64,000 nucleotides of DNA from Nostoc sp. TCL240-02. GTDB lineage: Bacteria > Cyanobacteriota > Cyanobacteriia > Cyanobacteriales > Nostocaceae. Below, in pieces: positions 1 to 9,874 of the stretch. The stretch's first letter is position 1. Every line of letters starts with the position of its first letter. The stretch covers positions 4,402,501-4,466,500 of the forward strand of contig NZ_CP040094.1 in NCBI RefSeq assembly GCF_013343235.1. Reading direction: 5' to 3'. Both the position numbers and the translations under genes were made by a program. The notes under the pieces are model-generated. The model saw only the letters and a list, made by a program, of their open reading frames with translations, made no database searches and was not told the origin of the DNA.

Positions 1-175
1 GTTACAAACTCCGTTTAAGCACACTCCACAATACCTAATTCTGTTCAAAAATCAAATAGTAATTCTAATGATCAAATATTTTTTAAAGGCAAACTTATTA
101 GGATTTAGTTTACATAATTAGCCAGAAAATGATTTTGAAATCTGGTTAATACATCATTTTAATAGTCTATTAATG

Positions 176-1341
176 GGGAGCATCTCACTTTTTAAAGTGG
201 CTCAAACTGACAATAATCCATTGAGGTAAGCACAGCGATGGGCTAGGACTTGAGGCACATTTTCTCGTTTCCATTGTGCCCCGGAAATTTTTGTTCGACG
301 GTCAACCTGTTTAACGGCAGATTCAACTGAACCTGAACCAATTGAACAAATTTCTTCAGCTTGATAATATTCGTAGTTGATAATGCGATTGCGATGCTTA
401 TCAAGATAACGGCAAAAGTTTTGTACTTGTTTGCCTTTACAATCTGTAAATAAGGCAATAGTAGCCTCAACTTGGCCTTTCCATAGTAGATTTTGTGCTT
501 GTTTCAAGCGTTTTTGTGAACCCCCAACTTTGTGGAGGTTTTCTATTAAATGGAACCAATCAAGTATTTCTCGACGTTGTGCATCAGGTGCTAATTGGTC
601 AATTATATTCCAAATGCCGTCATGTCCATCACCAATACAAGTGAGTGGGCTAGCCAGTGGTTGGTCATTAACCCAATCAATCACAATCTGATTATTCTGA
701 AATGAAGTTCCCAAGATTCCGAGATGATGTAAGCTAATTGCTTTATAGCCAAGCCATGCACATATTTGACCTTTAGGAGTTCGGACACGGATGTTTCCAC
801 CATCGACGCTTAATTCTTCAATTGTCTGTTCTGGTGTTGGCAACTCAAAATTCTGGCGATGCACTAATCTCTGTTGACTGCTGTGAGAAACCTCTATGCC
901 CGTAAAATACTTGATGTCTGATGCCGCATCTTCATAGCTGACATTCGCACTTACCCTCAAACAACAAGTTTCTAGATATGGACTCAGTTGAGTACTTGGT
1001 GCGACTTCTAATTCAATGGCTTGTTTGCTCGTTATTGCTAACTCTCCAAGAATGCTTTTGAGCCGTCGTTGGTATCCTGCGGTTGTCCCTGTAATCGTTT
1101 CGATAAAAAAACCCCTACTTCTGGCATAACATGCTTCTGCATTTGACTCCGCACTGCTTCTTCAATTGCTGCAAGATTTGTGAGCTTTTCTTTTGACGTA
1201 TCTTCATACAATATTTTAGCAATCGCCTGAATATGTTTTTGAAGAGCTTGCTTTTGTTCTGGGGTCATCGGTAAGTAAATACACTCGTCTTACCTATCCT
1301 GACTGATTTTCGTCTTCTTTGCAAAAAACTGGGATGCTCCC
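176..1341 (-). mobile_element. ISKra4-type insertion sequence, complete copy 1
   Basis: This is an 1166-bp element whose ends are imperfect inverted repeats beginning GGGAGCATC. It lies in minus orientation: its right end is at 176 and its left end at 1341. It encodes the same two-frame transposase as the copies at 28617-29782 and 58766-59931, with identical protein translations, so the copies are recent. No target duplication is visible. The base after 1341 is already interior sequence of an inverted partial copy of the same element (1342-1741), so this is not a simple insertion. Confidence 0.9.
202..1268 (-). CDS. ISKra4-type transposase (orfA/orfB joined by -1 frameshift)
   Basis: The transposase is split into orfA (1038-1268, 76 aa) and orfB (202-960 as an ATG/TTG-initiated frame, but open further upstream). 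orfA contains the heptamer T TTT TTA in frame, followed by a -1 frame that stays open into orfB, so a ribosomal -1 frameshift would give one protein of about 350 aa. orfB shows a DDE-type layout: an Asp in the VDGG segment, a second in GDGHDG, the DWFH motif, and GSGSVES near the C-terminus, all characteristic of ISKra4-family enzymes. The protein is identical to the other two full copies in the window, so it is probably functional. Confidence 0.85.
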
Positions 1342-1741
1342 GTCGAGAAATACTTGATTGGTTCCATTTAATAGAAAACCTCCACAAAGTTGGGGGTTCA
1401 CAAAAACGCTTGAAACAAGCACAAAATCTACTATGGAAAGGCCAAGTTGAGGCTACTATTGCCTTATTTACAGATTGTAAAGGCAAACAAGTACAAAACT
1501 TTTGCCGTTATCTTGATAAGCATCGCAATCGCATTATCAACTACGAATATTATCAAGCTGAAGAAATTTGTTCAATTGGTTCAGGTTCAGTTGAATCTGC
1601 CGTTAAACAGGTTGACCGTCGAACAAAAATTTCCGGGGCACAATGGAAACGAGAAAATGTGCCTCAAGTCCTAGCCCATCGCTGTGCTTACCTCAATGGA
1701 TTATTGTCAGTTTGAGCCACTTTAAAAAGTGAGATGCTCCC
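1342..1741 (+). mobile_element. Partial ISKra4-type copy (last 400 bp)
   Basis: This is the 3' 400 bp of the same element in plus orientation, ending at the right terminus GATGCTCCC (1741). It matches 29383-29782 of the complete plus-strand copy. Its 5' two thirds are absent; the truncation point abuts the left end of the complete inverted copy at 1341. It has cut the 3' end of the neighbouring glycosyltransferase gene. Confidence 0.9.
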
Positions 1742-2864
1742 ATTCAATAGTATTAGAGAATAGACCACAACCCCAGATTATCAAGCTGAGAAAATCCCAT
1801 AAAGGTACAAGCCATAGATATTTTCTTGCAGTGGAATCTTGAAGAAACTTAACACCAATAAACCACCCCATAATCAATCTTATTACCCAAGTAACAACTA
1901 ACGCAAAGTAAATGAATAATGATCCTTGTGTAACAAATGACAGAATTAGACTAATGACGTTTCCGTAGGTAAAAACCAGCCCTAAATAACTCCAAAAACC
2001 AGTAACTCTTATACACTGTGACCAGCGGATCTGACGATTAATTGAATCGACAACAGTTTTTGTGGATAGTACGTGTTCAACTATGTAATCAGAAAGTACA
2101 ACTTTGTAACCCGCTCGTGCTGGTAGATAACCGAGTTGAAAATCATCCGCAAGATCATCAGCGATCGCTTCAAACCCTCCTATTGCCTTGAGTACTTCTT
2201 TACGAATTACAATGGTTGAACCAAAAGCACATTTTATCCCCTTTAATTGTTTACCAGCTAAAGAAGTAGCATGAATATAACAAGCAGTTCCAATGGCTTT
2301 TAAAATTTCTACCCATCCTTGCCCCACCGAACGAAATAAACAGGTGACAACACCAACCTTGTTGTTATGTAGTGGTTGTACAACTCGCTGTAAGTAGTCT
2401 TCTCCAACTCGGATGTCGCTATCAGCAATAACTAGGATTTCGTATTTGGCGAAAGATAAAGCATTTGCGAGATTACTCACTTTTAAGTTTGCCCCAATAA
2501 TGCGATCGCAGACTATCAACTGAATATTCAGTATCGGGAAGTCTCGGATAATTTGTTTGACCACATCTATTCCAGGGTCTTGCGGGCTGCGGACGCTGAA
2601 GATAATCTGGTAAGTTGAATACTCCTGTCGGCAAAATGTTGCCAAATTTTCGTAGATATCTCTGTCCAGTCCGCAAATTGGCTTCAGGATAGTAATGGGT
2701 GGATAAAAATTGGGAGCATATATATGGGATTCTCCGAAGGTGACAACTGCTGAATAGATTGAGTAACAATAAAATAGGGTAGCTGACAAGCAAAGAATTA
2801 ATATTAAAACGTCGATAACTGTTAGGTTGATATTTGTAAAAAAAGCAGATACAGAAATTTCCAT
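1742..2864 (-). pseudogene. GT21/HpnI-like glycosyltransferase, C-terminus cut by IS
   Basis: This is a family 2/21 glycosyltransferase resembling ceramide glucosyltransferase and the hopanoid enzyme HpnI. A transmembrane segment lies at about residues 14-36, followed by a cytosolic catalytic domain with the DSD acceptor/metal motif near residue 150, a GFE...DLADD segment near 230-240 and the (Q/R)xxRW motif (RQIRW) near 285, then hydrophobic segments in the last 80 residues. Family knowledge suggests sugar transfer to a lipid (sphingolipid or hopanoid) at a membrane. Native sequence ends at SNTIEW; the last five residues (EHLTF) come from the IS at 1741. Only a short tail seems lost, so residual activity is possible. 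I chose the ATG at 2864. Confidence 0.75.
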
Positions 2865-2997
2865 TGACTTAAAGCATTAATCTCTCGATTTAGTTGATAC
2901 ATATTGATTACAGACCATCACGATCTACTTTCACTAAAGCAAGTTGAACGTCTGTAGATATAATGTATTTCGGGGTTCGCGCTCTCAATTTAAAGAT

Positions 2998-3022
2998 AAA
3001 AAGTCAAGAACTTGGAAAGAAT
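2998..3022. repeat. Copy of an AAAGTCAAGAA(C)TTGGAAAGA repeat
   Basis: This 25-bp stretch matches both arms of the inverted-repeat element at 5853-5976 with a few mismatches. It lies in the 461-bp space between the glycosyltransferase and the Omp85 gene. No gene is supported in that space; short frames across it read through the hairpin at 3201-3258. Confidence 0.5.
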
Positions 3023-3200
3023 TGACTTTTTGAGAAGGAATGACATTATTTTGGGATTATTCCAGAAACTTTCAAAATCACAATTAGAAACCAGGACAGT
3101 CAGCGATTATTTGCTATTTATCAAAAAAGGCAGAGGGCAGTTCTTGCTGAAGGCAGAAGGGAATGCTGACTCTGACCTCTGCCTGTGACCAAAGGGAACT

Positions 3201-3258
3201 TGGGTATAAAACCCCGCAGTCCACACGGCGCTTACAATTGGGTGGGGTTTTATACCCA
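3201..3258. repeat. 15-bp perfect inverted repeat (hairpin) downstream of Omp85 gene
   Basis: The arm at 3201-3215 (TGGGTATAAAACCCC) is exactly complementary to the arm at 3244-3258, with a 28-nt loop. It is flanked by imperfectly complementary GGCAGAGGGCAG / CTGCCCTCTGC segments. It looks like one of the intergenic palindromic repeats common in Nostoc-type genomes. It lies just after the Omp85 gene (minus strand) and could act as a transcript end, but no U-run follows. Confidence 0.6.
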
Positions 3259-3325
3259 ACGAAAAAGTTCCTTCTGCCCTCTGCATAGATGCCTCCTGCC
3301 TTCTTCAACGTTGACTGCTAATAAC

Positions 3326-5650
3326 TTAAAACCTTTCGCCAATACCAAAATTGATGCGGTTGTCACCGTCGCCATTGATGCCGTAGTCAATGCGAATTGG
3401 CCCTAGTGGCGATTGTACGCGCACACCAAGACCATAACCGTAGCCAGTACCATTTTTGTTCAGCACATCAGCTGACCTGGTATTACTTCCCAGATCGCTG
3501 CCGATATCAAAAAATAGTGCGCCACTGACGACTGAAAAAACCGGGAAGCGATACTCAGCAGATGCTTGTATATAACTACGTCCACTACCTAATCCTCCTT
3601 CTTGATAACCTCGGACAGAGTTGCTACCACCAAGGGTGAAGGCTTCGTAAGGAGGCAAGTCACCAAGGATAGTTCCACCCTGCAAGTTAAATGCTAAAGT
3701 TTGTGGCCCTTTGGTAAGACTAATAAAGTTGACAGGGAAATATTGGCTATAGTTACCTCGCAACCTGGTGAGAAAAATATTGCCTAGTCCCACTGGTACT
3801 GACTGATCGACTCCGAAGCGGAGATAAGAACCGCTAGTGGGTTGTAAAGGGTTATTACGGAGATCGCGTTGTACCCCAAGTTGCAACAACAGCAAATCGT
3901 CTTCACCTTGTCCAGATGCACTAAGTGGAACTCGTTCTGTAGGTACTCCATTCTTGAACACCGTTCCTTCTTTTCTGATGTTGCCATTGGCATCACGGGT
4001 GGAAACTCGTTGATACTGCAAACCTGCTGAAGCCGTCCATTCAGAATTTTTGTAGGGATTATTGCTCAGGGGACGAGTAAAGGTGACACCGCCACCTAGA
4101 CGGAGGACACGGGGGCGATCGCCATCCGTCTTCCCCTGTTGAAAGGTTTTGATATTGTTATTTTTGCCGTCAAAAATCAACGAAATGGAACTACGGCGGA
4201 AAATATTGGCTGTATAGGAAGTCCGGTAAGGATCTCCTGCGATCCAGGGGTCGGTATACCGCAGGTCAAACAGCAGTTCTCGTTCTCCCACCTGTACTTC
4301 TGCGCCCAGTTTTTGGTTCCTGCCGTTCAGGTTTTGCTGTTGATAGCTTACTGTTCCAAAAAGTCCGCTAGCAGAACTAATCCCTGCCCCAGCTGCAATA
4401 GAACCACTGCTGCGTTCAGCTACATTCACGACTACATCAACCTTGCTGGGGTCAGTACCAGGGTCAAGGGAGACATTCACATCTTCAAATAGCCCTATCC
4501 CATACACGCGCTGTAGGTCTTTTTGCACGGTGTTGCGATTGAATACTTGTCCTGGCTTTAATTCCAATTCTCTGGTAATGATGTAATCTTGTGTTCGTCT
4601 GCGAATTGGTTGTCCCTTTTCGTCTGTCTCTTGACCATCTTTATTACGGAACCGAACTCTAATGTTTTCTACTACACCTTCTGCTACTTGTAAGGTAACA
4701 ACTCCGTTTTCAGAGACTTGGGGCGCTCCAATTACGTTGGCTAAAACGTAACCTTGGTCTTGATACCGCTTATTTAACTGTTTGATGCCTTCTTGCAAGT
4801 CACGCAAGTTGAGGATTTTACCATACTGCTCCTTAAATACTTCATCTACAGTATTAGCTGGGAGGACGGAGGCGACACCAGTGCCAGGATTGGCTTGCAC
4901 TTCTACTTTACTCAGGACGGGGTTAGGCTGCACAACAAAGCTCACCCGCACTCCCAAGGGAGTATCTTCTGGCGATGCTTGGACATTGGAGAAAAAGCCA
5001 GTACCAAAGATGGCGTTAATATCTTCTTGCAGTTGGCTGCGTGTTGTTGTTCGTCCTGGTTGGGTACGGATTACTTTGTAAACTTGTTCTTCCAGTTCTG
5101 GTGAGATTTGCCCTGTCTGAGATTTAACTACTACTTCCGACACCAGTACGCGGGGATCATTGGCTTCTGGAGCTGTGTTGGGTTGAATATTTCCTGGAGT
5201 TGTGGGAGATACAGGTGTCGCCGCAGGTAGCTTGACATTTTCTCCACCAGGAGTAGTGCTAGGAGATGGGGAAGGTATTTTTTGTTGAGTGAGATTTAGG
5301 TTTTTTTGAAGGGTTTGTGCCATTCTTGACGTTGTGGAGGTTGGCACTACTACCTCTTGTAAAGCCAATGATGCTGAATTGACTGTTAAGGCTTTGACTG
5401 ATTGAGACTTAAGATACTCCGAATTTGGAATACCTATTGTATTAGGGTGAAATTCTAGACTTTGACTGAAGTGACTTTGAGCAATGCCTTTTTCTGCCTG
5501 CTGATTTGTTCCTAGTGTAAAAATCTTTGTTGTCTGTTTCAGACTATTAGCGGTTTGTGCATTTACACTCTCGCAGCTGCCCAAAGGAGCTGCAATTGCC
5601 AGCACTGCCACCAATACCGGGGATAAACGCATTTTATTTACATTCCTCAT
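3326..5650 (-). CDS. Omp85/BamA-family outer membrane assembly protein
   Basis: This is an Omp85 protein (cyanobacterial BamA type) that inserts beta-barrel proteins into the outer membrane. A signal peptide begins MRLSPVLVAVLAIAAPLG. A Pro/Thr-rich linker follows, then three POTRA-like modules (visible as VLVSEVVVKS, NPVLSKVEV and ENIRVRFR strands), then a 16-strand-type surface antigen barrel. The signatures are GGSNSVRGYQEGGLG (the L6 VRGY motif) and a terminal RINFGIGERF ending in Phe. The frame opens at 5761, but a GC-rich 32-bp repeat occupies 5686-5717 and the signal peptide starts later, so I prefer ATG 5650 (or 5632). It is probably essential; no partner gene adjoins it. Confidence 0.88.
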   Translation of the reverse strand: MRNVNKMRLSPVLVAVLAIAAPLGSCESVNAQTANSLKQTTKIFTLGTNQQAEKGIAQSHFSQSLEFHPNTIGIPNSEYLKSQSVKALTVNSASLALQEVVVPTSTTSRMAQTLQKNLNLTQQKIPSPSPSTTPGGENVKLPAATPVSPTTPGNIQPNTAPEANDPRVLVSEVVVKSQTGQISPELEEQVYKVIRTQPGRTTTRSQLQEDINAIFGTGFFSNVQASPEDTPLGVRVSFVVQPNPVLSKVEVQANPGTGVASVLPANTVDEVFKEQYGKILNLRDLQEGIKQLNKRYQDQGYVLANVIGAPQVSENGVVTLQVAEGVVENIRVRFRNKDGQETDEKGQPIRRRTQDYIITRELELKPGQVFNRNTVQKDLQRVYGIGLFEDVNVSLDPGTDPSKVDVVVNVAERSSGSIAAGAGISSASGLFGTVSYQQQNLNGRNQKLGAEVQVGERELLFDLRYTDPWIAGDPYRTSYTANIFRRSSISLIFDGKNNNIKTFQQGKTDGDRPRVLRLGGGVTFTRPLSNNPYKNSEWTASAGLQYQRVSTRDANGNIRKEGTVFKNGVPTERVPLSASGQGEDDLLLLQLGVQRDLRNNPLQPTSGSYLRFGVDQSVPVGLGNIFLTRLRGNYSQYFPVNFISLTKGPQTLAFNLQGGTILGDLPPYEAFTLGGSNSVRGYQEGGLGSGRSYIQASAEYRFPVFSVVSGALFFDIGSDLGSNTRSADVLNKNGTGYGYGLGVRVQSPLGPIRIDYGINGDGDNRINFGIGERF

Positions 5651-5685
5651 AGTTACCACACGCGGTACTCCACAGGAGTTACTTA

Positions 5686-5717
5686 GCGATCGCCTCTGGC
5701 GGGACGCAGCCCATCGC
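5686..5717. repeat. GC-rich HIP1-containing repeat upstream of Omp85 start
   Basis: This 32-bp GC-rich segment runs from GCGATCGCC to CCCATCGC. It resembles the 29-bp repeats at 14909, 24073 and 38936 (GCGAT..C..GGCGG..GC..C..CGC layout). It sits in the extended 5' frame of the Omp85 gene, which argues that translation starts downstream of it. Confidence 0.55.
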
Positions 5718-5852
5718 AAGGCAATCATGCTCTTATGCAAAGCAACTGACATCAAAGCCAAAAATACTGATGAAAACTATAGCTATAGCCGGATTAGTTG
5801 AAAGATTCATGTGTAAATTTATCTGAAATATCGGTTTTTGATTATAAGCAGC

Positions 5853-5976
5853 AAAGGTCAAGAACTCGGAAAGATTCATCTTAATAACTTGATATTTTCA
5901 TGACCTTGTTAGTTACTGAGGCGAACGCGGCAATTTTTTTTTAAATGAAGCAAATCTTTCCGATTTCTTGACTTTT
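5853..5976. repeat. 124-bp MITE-like element with 24-bp inverted ends
   Basis: The left arm, 5853-5876 (AAAGGTCAAGAACTCGG...), matches the reverse complement of 5953-5976 at 22 of 24 positions. There is no open frame inside. A third, single arm occurs at 2998-3022. The arrangement is that of a small non-autonomous element or a dispersed hairpin in the space upstream of Omp85. Confidence 0.55.
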
Positions 5977-6046
5977 ATTCTCCATAATTCAATTTGACAA
6001 CCTTGCTCATAAAGGTTGTTTAACTCTAATTAGAGGAGTGAATATA

Positions 6047-6100
6047 ATGAAAAATTCTACAAAAATGATACTAGGTGCTGTTACTATAGTTTTATATTAA
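6047..6100 (+). pseudogene. Tiny ORF (17 aa), likely a remnant of a secreted protein start
   Basis: The reading frame MKNSTKMILGAVTIVLY follows a good ribosome binding site (GAGGAG, 6033-6038) with 8-nt spacing. It looks like the first half of a signal peptide, cut short by a stop. An 8-bp hairpin (5997-6019) precedes it. It could be a leader peptide, but a decayed gene start is simpler. Confidence 0.3.
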
Positions 6101-6191
6101 AGTGCAGTTTATAATATTACCTAAAATTTTAGGGTTTGACATTTGCAATCTTTGTATAGTGTAGCCAGAATTAAAAATAATACTTTATTCG

Positions 6192-7100
6192 ATGATAAAT
6201 CTTGCGGAAACTGCGTATCTAGTGGCAATGTATCGCGCATTGGAAAGCGAACGCGCAGATGCACTATTTAAAGACCCATTAGCGCGTGTGTTAGCTGGTG
6301 GAAAAGGTGAAATGTTTGTTGAAGTTATAGGGGAGAAAGACAAAATTACAAATGCGATCGCCATCCGCACCTATGTTATTGATAACTTTATTTTACAGTT
6401 AGTTAAGTCAAAAAAGATTGACACTGTAATCAATCTGGCTGCGGGGTTAGATACTCGACCCTATCGATTACCTCTTTGTGCATCGCTTCGTTGGATTGAA
6501 GTTGACTTGCCGGAAATCATTGCTTACAAAGAACAATTACTTAAAAACCAGCAACCTTTGTGTTGGCTTGAGCGTGTCAAACTCGATATTACCAACCTGG
6601 CATTGAGAAAGACTTTTTTCTCAGAGATTAATCTTGTAGCAAGACAAGCTCTAGTGATCACAGAAGGTTTGCTATCATATCTACACGAAACCCAAGTAGC
6701 ATTACTTGCAACCGATATTTATGAGCAATCTCATCTGAATTGGTGGCTATTTGAATTGGAATCATCGTTAGCGTTGAAGCACTACGATCAAGTTTACGCT
6801 CGAAAAATTTTCGACCAATATTTTGCGAATGGAAATAAAACTTTGTTATTTGCTCCTCAGCAAGGGGCAGAATTTTTTCAACACTATAATTGGAAAGTTG
6901 CAAAATCTGTATCTGCATGGAAAGAGTTACACCGACTAAACCGAGGGATAAAATTTACCTGGTTACTAGAAATAATTATGAAATGGATTTCTAATGAATA
7001 TTGGGAAAAAATTCAGCATCAAGGTAGTGTTGTATTGCTTGAGAGAAGCCACGCCGTTGACGATCTAGTAAAAACAAAGGAGGTTTTTGAAAAGAGATGA
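6192..7100 (+). CDS. LCMT-family class I SAM-dependent methyltransferase
   Basis: The protein resembles the leucine carboxyl methyltransferase/TIGR00027 group (O-methyltransferases also found in secondary metabolism). Visible signatures: an N-terminal ETAYLVAMYRALE...RADALFKDPLA; the SAM-binding NLAAGLDTRPYRL near residue 80; IEVDLPEII (acidic ribose-binding residue) near 105; and ITEGLLSYL near 155. The length of 302 aa is normal. The ATG at 6192 opens directly into the conserved N-terminus. It stands alone; the substrate cannot be told from context. The last about 40 residues are less typical. Confidence 0.8.
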   Translation: MINLAETAYLVAMYRALESERADALFKDPLARVLAGGKGEMFVEVIGEKDKITNAIAIRTYVIDNFILQLVKSKKIDTVINLAAGLDTRPYRLPLCASLRWIEVDLPEIIAYKEQLLKNQQPLCWLERVKLDITNLALRKTFFSEINLVARQALVITEGLLSYLHETQVALLATDIYEQSHLNWWLFELESSLALKHYDQVYARKIFDQYFANGNKTLLFAPQQGAEFFQHYNWKVAKSVSAWKELHRLNRGIKFTWLLEIIMKWISNEYWEKIQHQGSVVLLERSHAVDDLVKTKEVFEKR

Positions 7101-7975
7101 TTCAACAACTTCGTATTTAGTTATTATTTTTTGACCAATATCCCCTACCCCCTCACATCCTAGAGATCCTCATACCTTATGAATTTGGTGAAAACAAGCG
7201 TGCCATTCATTTATCCACCTAATTGTTAGCAGCTGACTTTGAGGCACTGCTCCCAATACAATCGAAGTTTGGTAATATCCGAAAAATAATTGTAAAAGGA
7301 ATATATTTTGACAATACCTTAGCCAATTTACGAGGGTTCAATACCTGTGGAAACGGTATGAATATGTCCCAGGGAAGGTAAGGATTCAGGTGGCGGGGTA
7401 TTGACAAGTGTGATACTGGAAGCAGAATATAGCAATTATGGAAAAAGACCTGCCACCAAAACTAGACAGTGAAACCTTAAAACAGTTGGCGACAGAGCAG
7501 CTGGTAGAGATTATCATCTTCGCTGGCGATCGCTATAGAGCAGTTGAAGTGCAAAGTAATAGAATTAGAATCTGTAATAGAGAAACTTAAAATCAGCAGA
7601 GATTTAGACAGCACAACATCATCAAAACCACCATCGGGAGACATCCTCAAAAAACCGAGAACAAACAACAAGATCAATCAGTTGAAAGCGAGACACCAAA
7701 ACGGAAACCAGGAGGACAATCAGGGCATCCCGGAAAAACCAGAATTGGGTTTGGTCGAGTAGATAGATTTGAGATATTAAGACCGCAAGTGTGTAGCTGT
7801 TGTGGTCACAAGGAATTCTGTACAGAACCAATTAAAATCGAAACACAACAGGTAGCACAGTTGGTGAACAGGCCAATCGAGATAGTAGAATACCAAAGAT
7901 ATACCTGTATTTGCAACGAGTGTGGCGAAACACAAGCAGCACAATGGTCTTTAGAGATGGTACCGGGACAATATA

Positions 7976-8909
7976 GAACCCATTTGACATCTTTTACTGT
8001 ATTGAAGTAGAGTGACGGCAAAAGCCATATCCAGCAGCCATGCCGTACTCTAGCAGCCTAACAGACGAAGAATGGGAAATTCTCGAACCCCTACTGCCGA
8101 CTATATTGCCTGCTAAGAAACAGACTAGACCCGCCAACTGGACAAAAAGAGAACTCTTAGATGGCATCTTCTATCAACTAAAGAATGGCTGCAATTGGGA
8201 AGACTTACCCAAGGACTTGCCCCCCTACTCGACTGTATATTGGCATTACAAGCAGTGGCGGGCCAAAGGAGTGATAGAAGAATTGATGAGAGTTTTACAT
8301 GGACGAGTGCGTGAACAGGTAAAAAAAAAGCTAAGTGGACGACGCTGATAATTATCGACTCTCAAGCGGTGAAAAACACCTGTAATGCGAGTATTACATC
8401 GAAAGGGTATTGTTTCTACTTTCTCGACAAATGGCATTAAAAGACATCTAGCCGTTGATACCCTGGGGTTTCCCTTCTTTACTCATTGCACTAAAGCAAA
8501 TGTATCTGATGATAGGGGTTTGATTGAGATGTTGACTAAAAACATTGATTATTTCCAGTCAAAACCCGTCAATATTCCCAAAATCACCATTCTGCTAGAC
8601 CACGGTTATCACCCTGAGTATTTGAGGGAGGAGCTAGAAAAAGTTTATCCCCAAATGATGACGAAAATCAGGTTTGAACTTTCGGCAAAACCATCAAAAC
8701 AACAAAACAAAGAATTAGGGAAATCTGGGTTTGTTCCGGTTGCCGCGAGGTGGGTAATTGAACGGTCAAATGCTTGGATTGAGAGATGCAAAATTCTCGT
8801 TAAGAACTTTGAGAGAACTCTAGATAATGCAACTGCCAAGGTTAATCTTTGTTTCATTCGGCTAATGCTTCAGAGGCTTGCAGCCTCTTCTTAGATGTCA
8901 AATGGGTTC
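7976..8909 (+). mobile_element. IS5-type (IS427-like) element inside IS66
   Basis: This 934-bp element has near-perfect inverted ends (GAACCCATTTGACATC at 7976 and its complement ending at 8909). It is flanked by TATA on both sides (7972-7975 and 8910-8913), the target duplication. Excision restores the IS66 reading GQYIGIRLQ. Target choice and length fit the IS5 family. Confidence 0.88.
8040..8894 (+). pseudogene. IS5/IS427-type transposase with one extra frameshift
   Basis: The first frame (8040-8348) carries the N-terminal SLTDEEWEILEPLLP domain and ends after a run of nine A (8321-8329). The A AAA AAG heptamer at 8324-8330 would give the -1 shift normal for this group and opens IIIDSQAVKNT, which holds the first catalytic Asp. 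A second, non-programmed shift occurs near 8425, where a 1-nt change moves FYF into STNGIKRH. After it come LLDHGYHP (Asp) and VIERSNAWIERCK (Glu). The second shift probably inactivates the enzyme. Confidence 0.8.
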
Positions 8910-9874
8910 TATATAGGAATTAGACTGCAAGCTTTTTTGGGATGGATAAATAATTACGGGCATTTACCCTATGAAAAACAACAAGAATTGTTGTGGGAAC
9001 TAGGTGAAATACAAATTGGAGTCGGAACTTTAGTAGCCACAACTGAACGAATAAATAGTGCAGTGGCTGAAAGTATTGACAATCTTAAAGAGTGGATAAA
9101 ACAAACCCAACCAAATATCCATGCAGATGAAACACCTTGGGTAGTCAAAGGTGTAAAGGAATGGTTGTGGATTTTTGCAAATATAGATTTCGCTTTATTT
9201 CATGCGGCTGATACTCGTTCTCGTGCCGAATTAGAATCTATCTTGGGTTGGAGCTATGAGGGTGTACTCAGTTCCGATGACTTTAGTGCCTATAACGGTT
9301 ATCCAGTCAAAGCTCAACAGAAATGTCAGGCACATTTACGCCGTCACTTCAAAAAACTGATTCAACTTCCCGGCTTAAATAACCAAGAAATTGGGACAAT
9401 ATTTGTCAACCTGATAGATGAGGGTTTTAAAAACTACGCTCTCTTCCAACAAACTCACAACCTTGATGAATTCTTGATTTGGGCATCCGAATTTAAAACC
9501 AAAGTTGAATCTTCAATTCATTCCTGGATTGATAAAGCTGGAGGTGAAGCTGGTAAACTGCTACGCTCCTTGCGGAATAAAGCTCATCAATGGTGGTATT
9601 TTTTAGACCACCCGGAGATACCCTCTGATAATGATTTAGCCGAACGAACGTTACGTTTAGCGGTCACAAAAAGAAAAGTTAGTGGCGGTTCCCGTTCTAT
9701 GGAGCGGTTTCAAGATACTGCCAATTTATTGACGCTTATTCAAACTTGTCGTCGTCAAGGACGTTCTGTGACTGAGTTTTTTGCTCAAGCTATCAAAGCG
9801 ATGGTTAACCCTGCTATTAGCCCTGCTATGCAGACTCCTTCTTTAATTGCTCAGATTTAGACCTGAATCCTTAC

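Larger units (their letters stand above)
7438..9860 (+). pseudogene. IS66 transposase, two frameshifts and split by another IS
   Basis: The reading begins at ATG 7438 (EKDLPPKLDSETLKQL). It shifts frame near 7525, where AIEQLKCKVIELE continues in another frame, and again near 7640, where the PGGQSGHPGKT motif and the Cys-rich zinc segment CSCCG...CICNECG appear in the third frame. The IS5-type element then splits it inside a GQ-Y-IGIRLQ stretch, and the rest continues from 8914. The C-terminal part keeps the IS66 catalytic layout: HADETPW, LSSDDFSAYNGY and DNDLAERTLR. It is not functional. Confidence 0.85.
7378..9874 (+). mobile_element. IS66-family element, decayed and interrupted
   Basis: The 14-bp inverted ends GTAAGGATTCAGGT (7378-7391) and its complement (9861-9874) start with GTAA as in IS66. 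Removing the inserted IS5-type element leaves about 1.56 kb, a single-transposase IS66 variant. No 8-bp target duplication is visible (CAGGGAAG left, CATCATCA right), so at least one flank has changed since insertion. Confidence 0.85.

Noticed and set aside
243..470. 75-aa frame inside the IS copies (also at 1447, 29488, 59637)
   Set aside because: It lies in another frame of the transposase and recurs only because the IS is repeated.
3114..3406. Short frames on both strands downstream of Omp85
   Set aside because: They read through the 15-bp inverted repeat and its flanking repeats; no family features or start signals.
5651..5761. Longer N-terminus for the Omp85 protein
   Set aside because: The extension is translated from a GC-rich repeat and precedes the real signal peptide.
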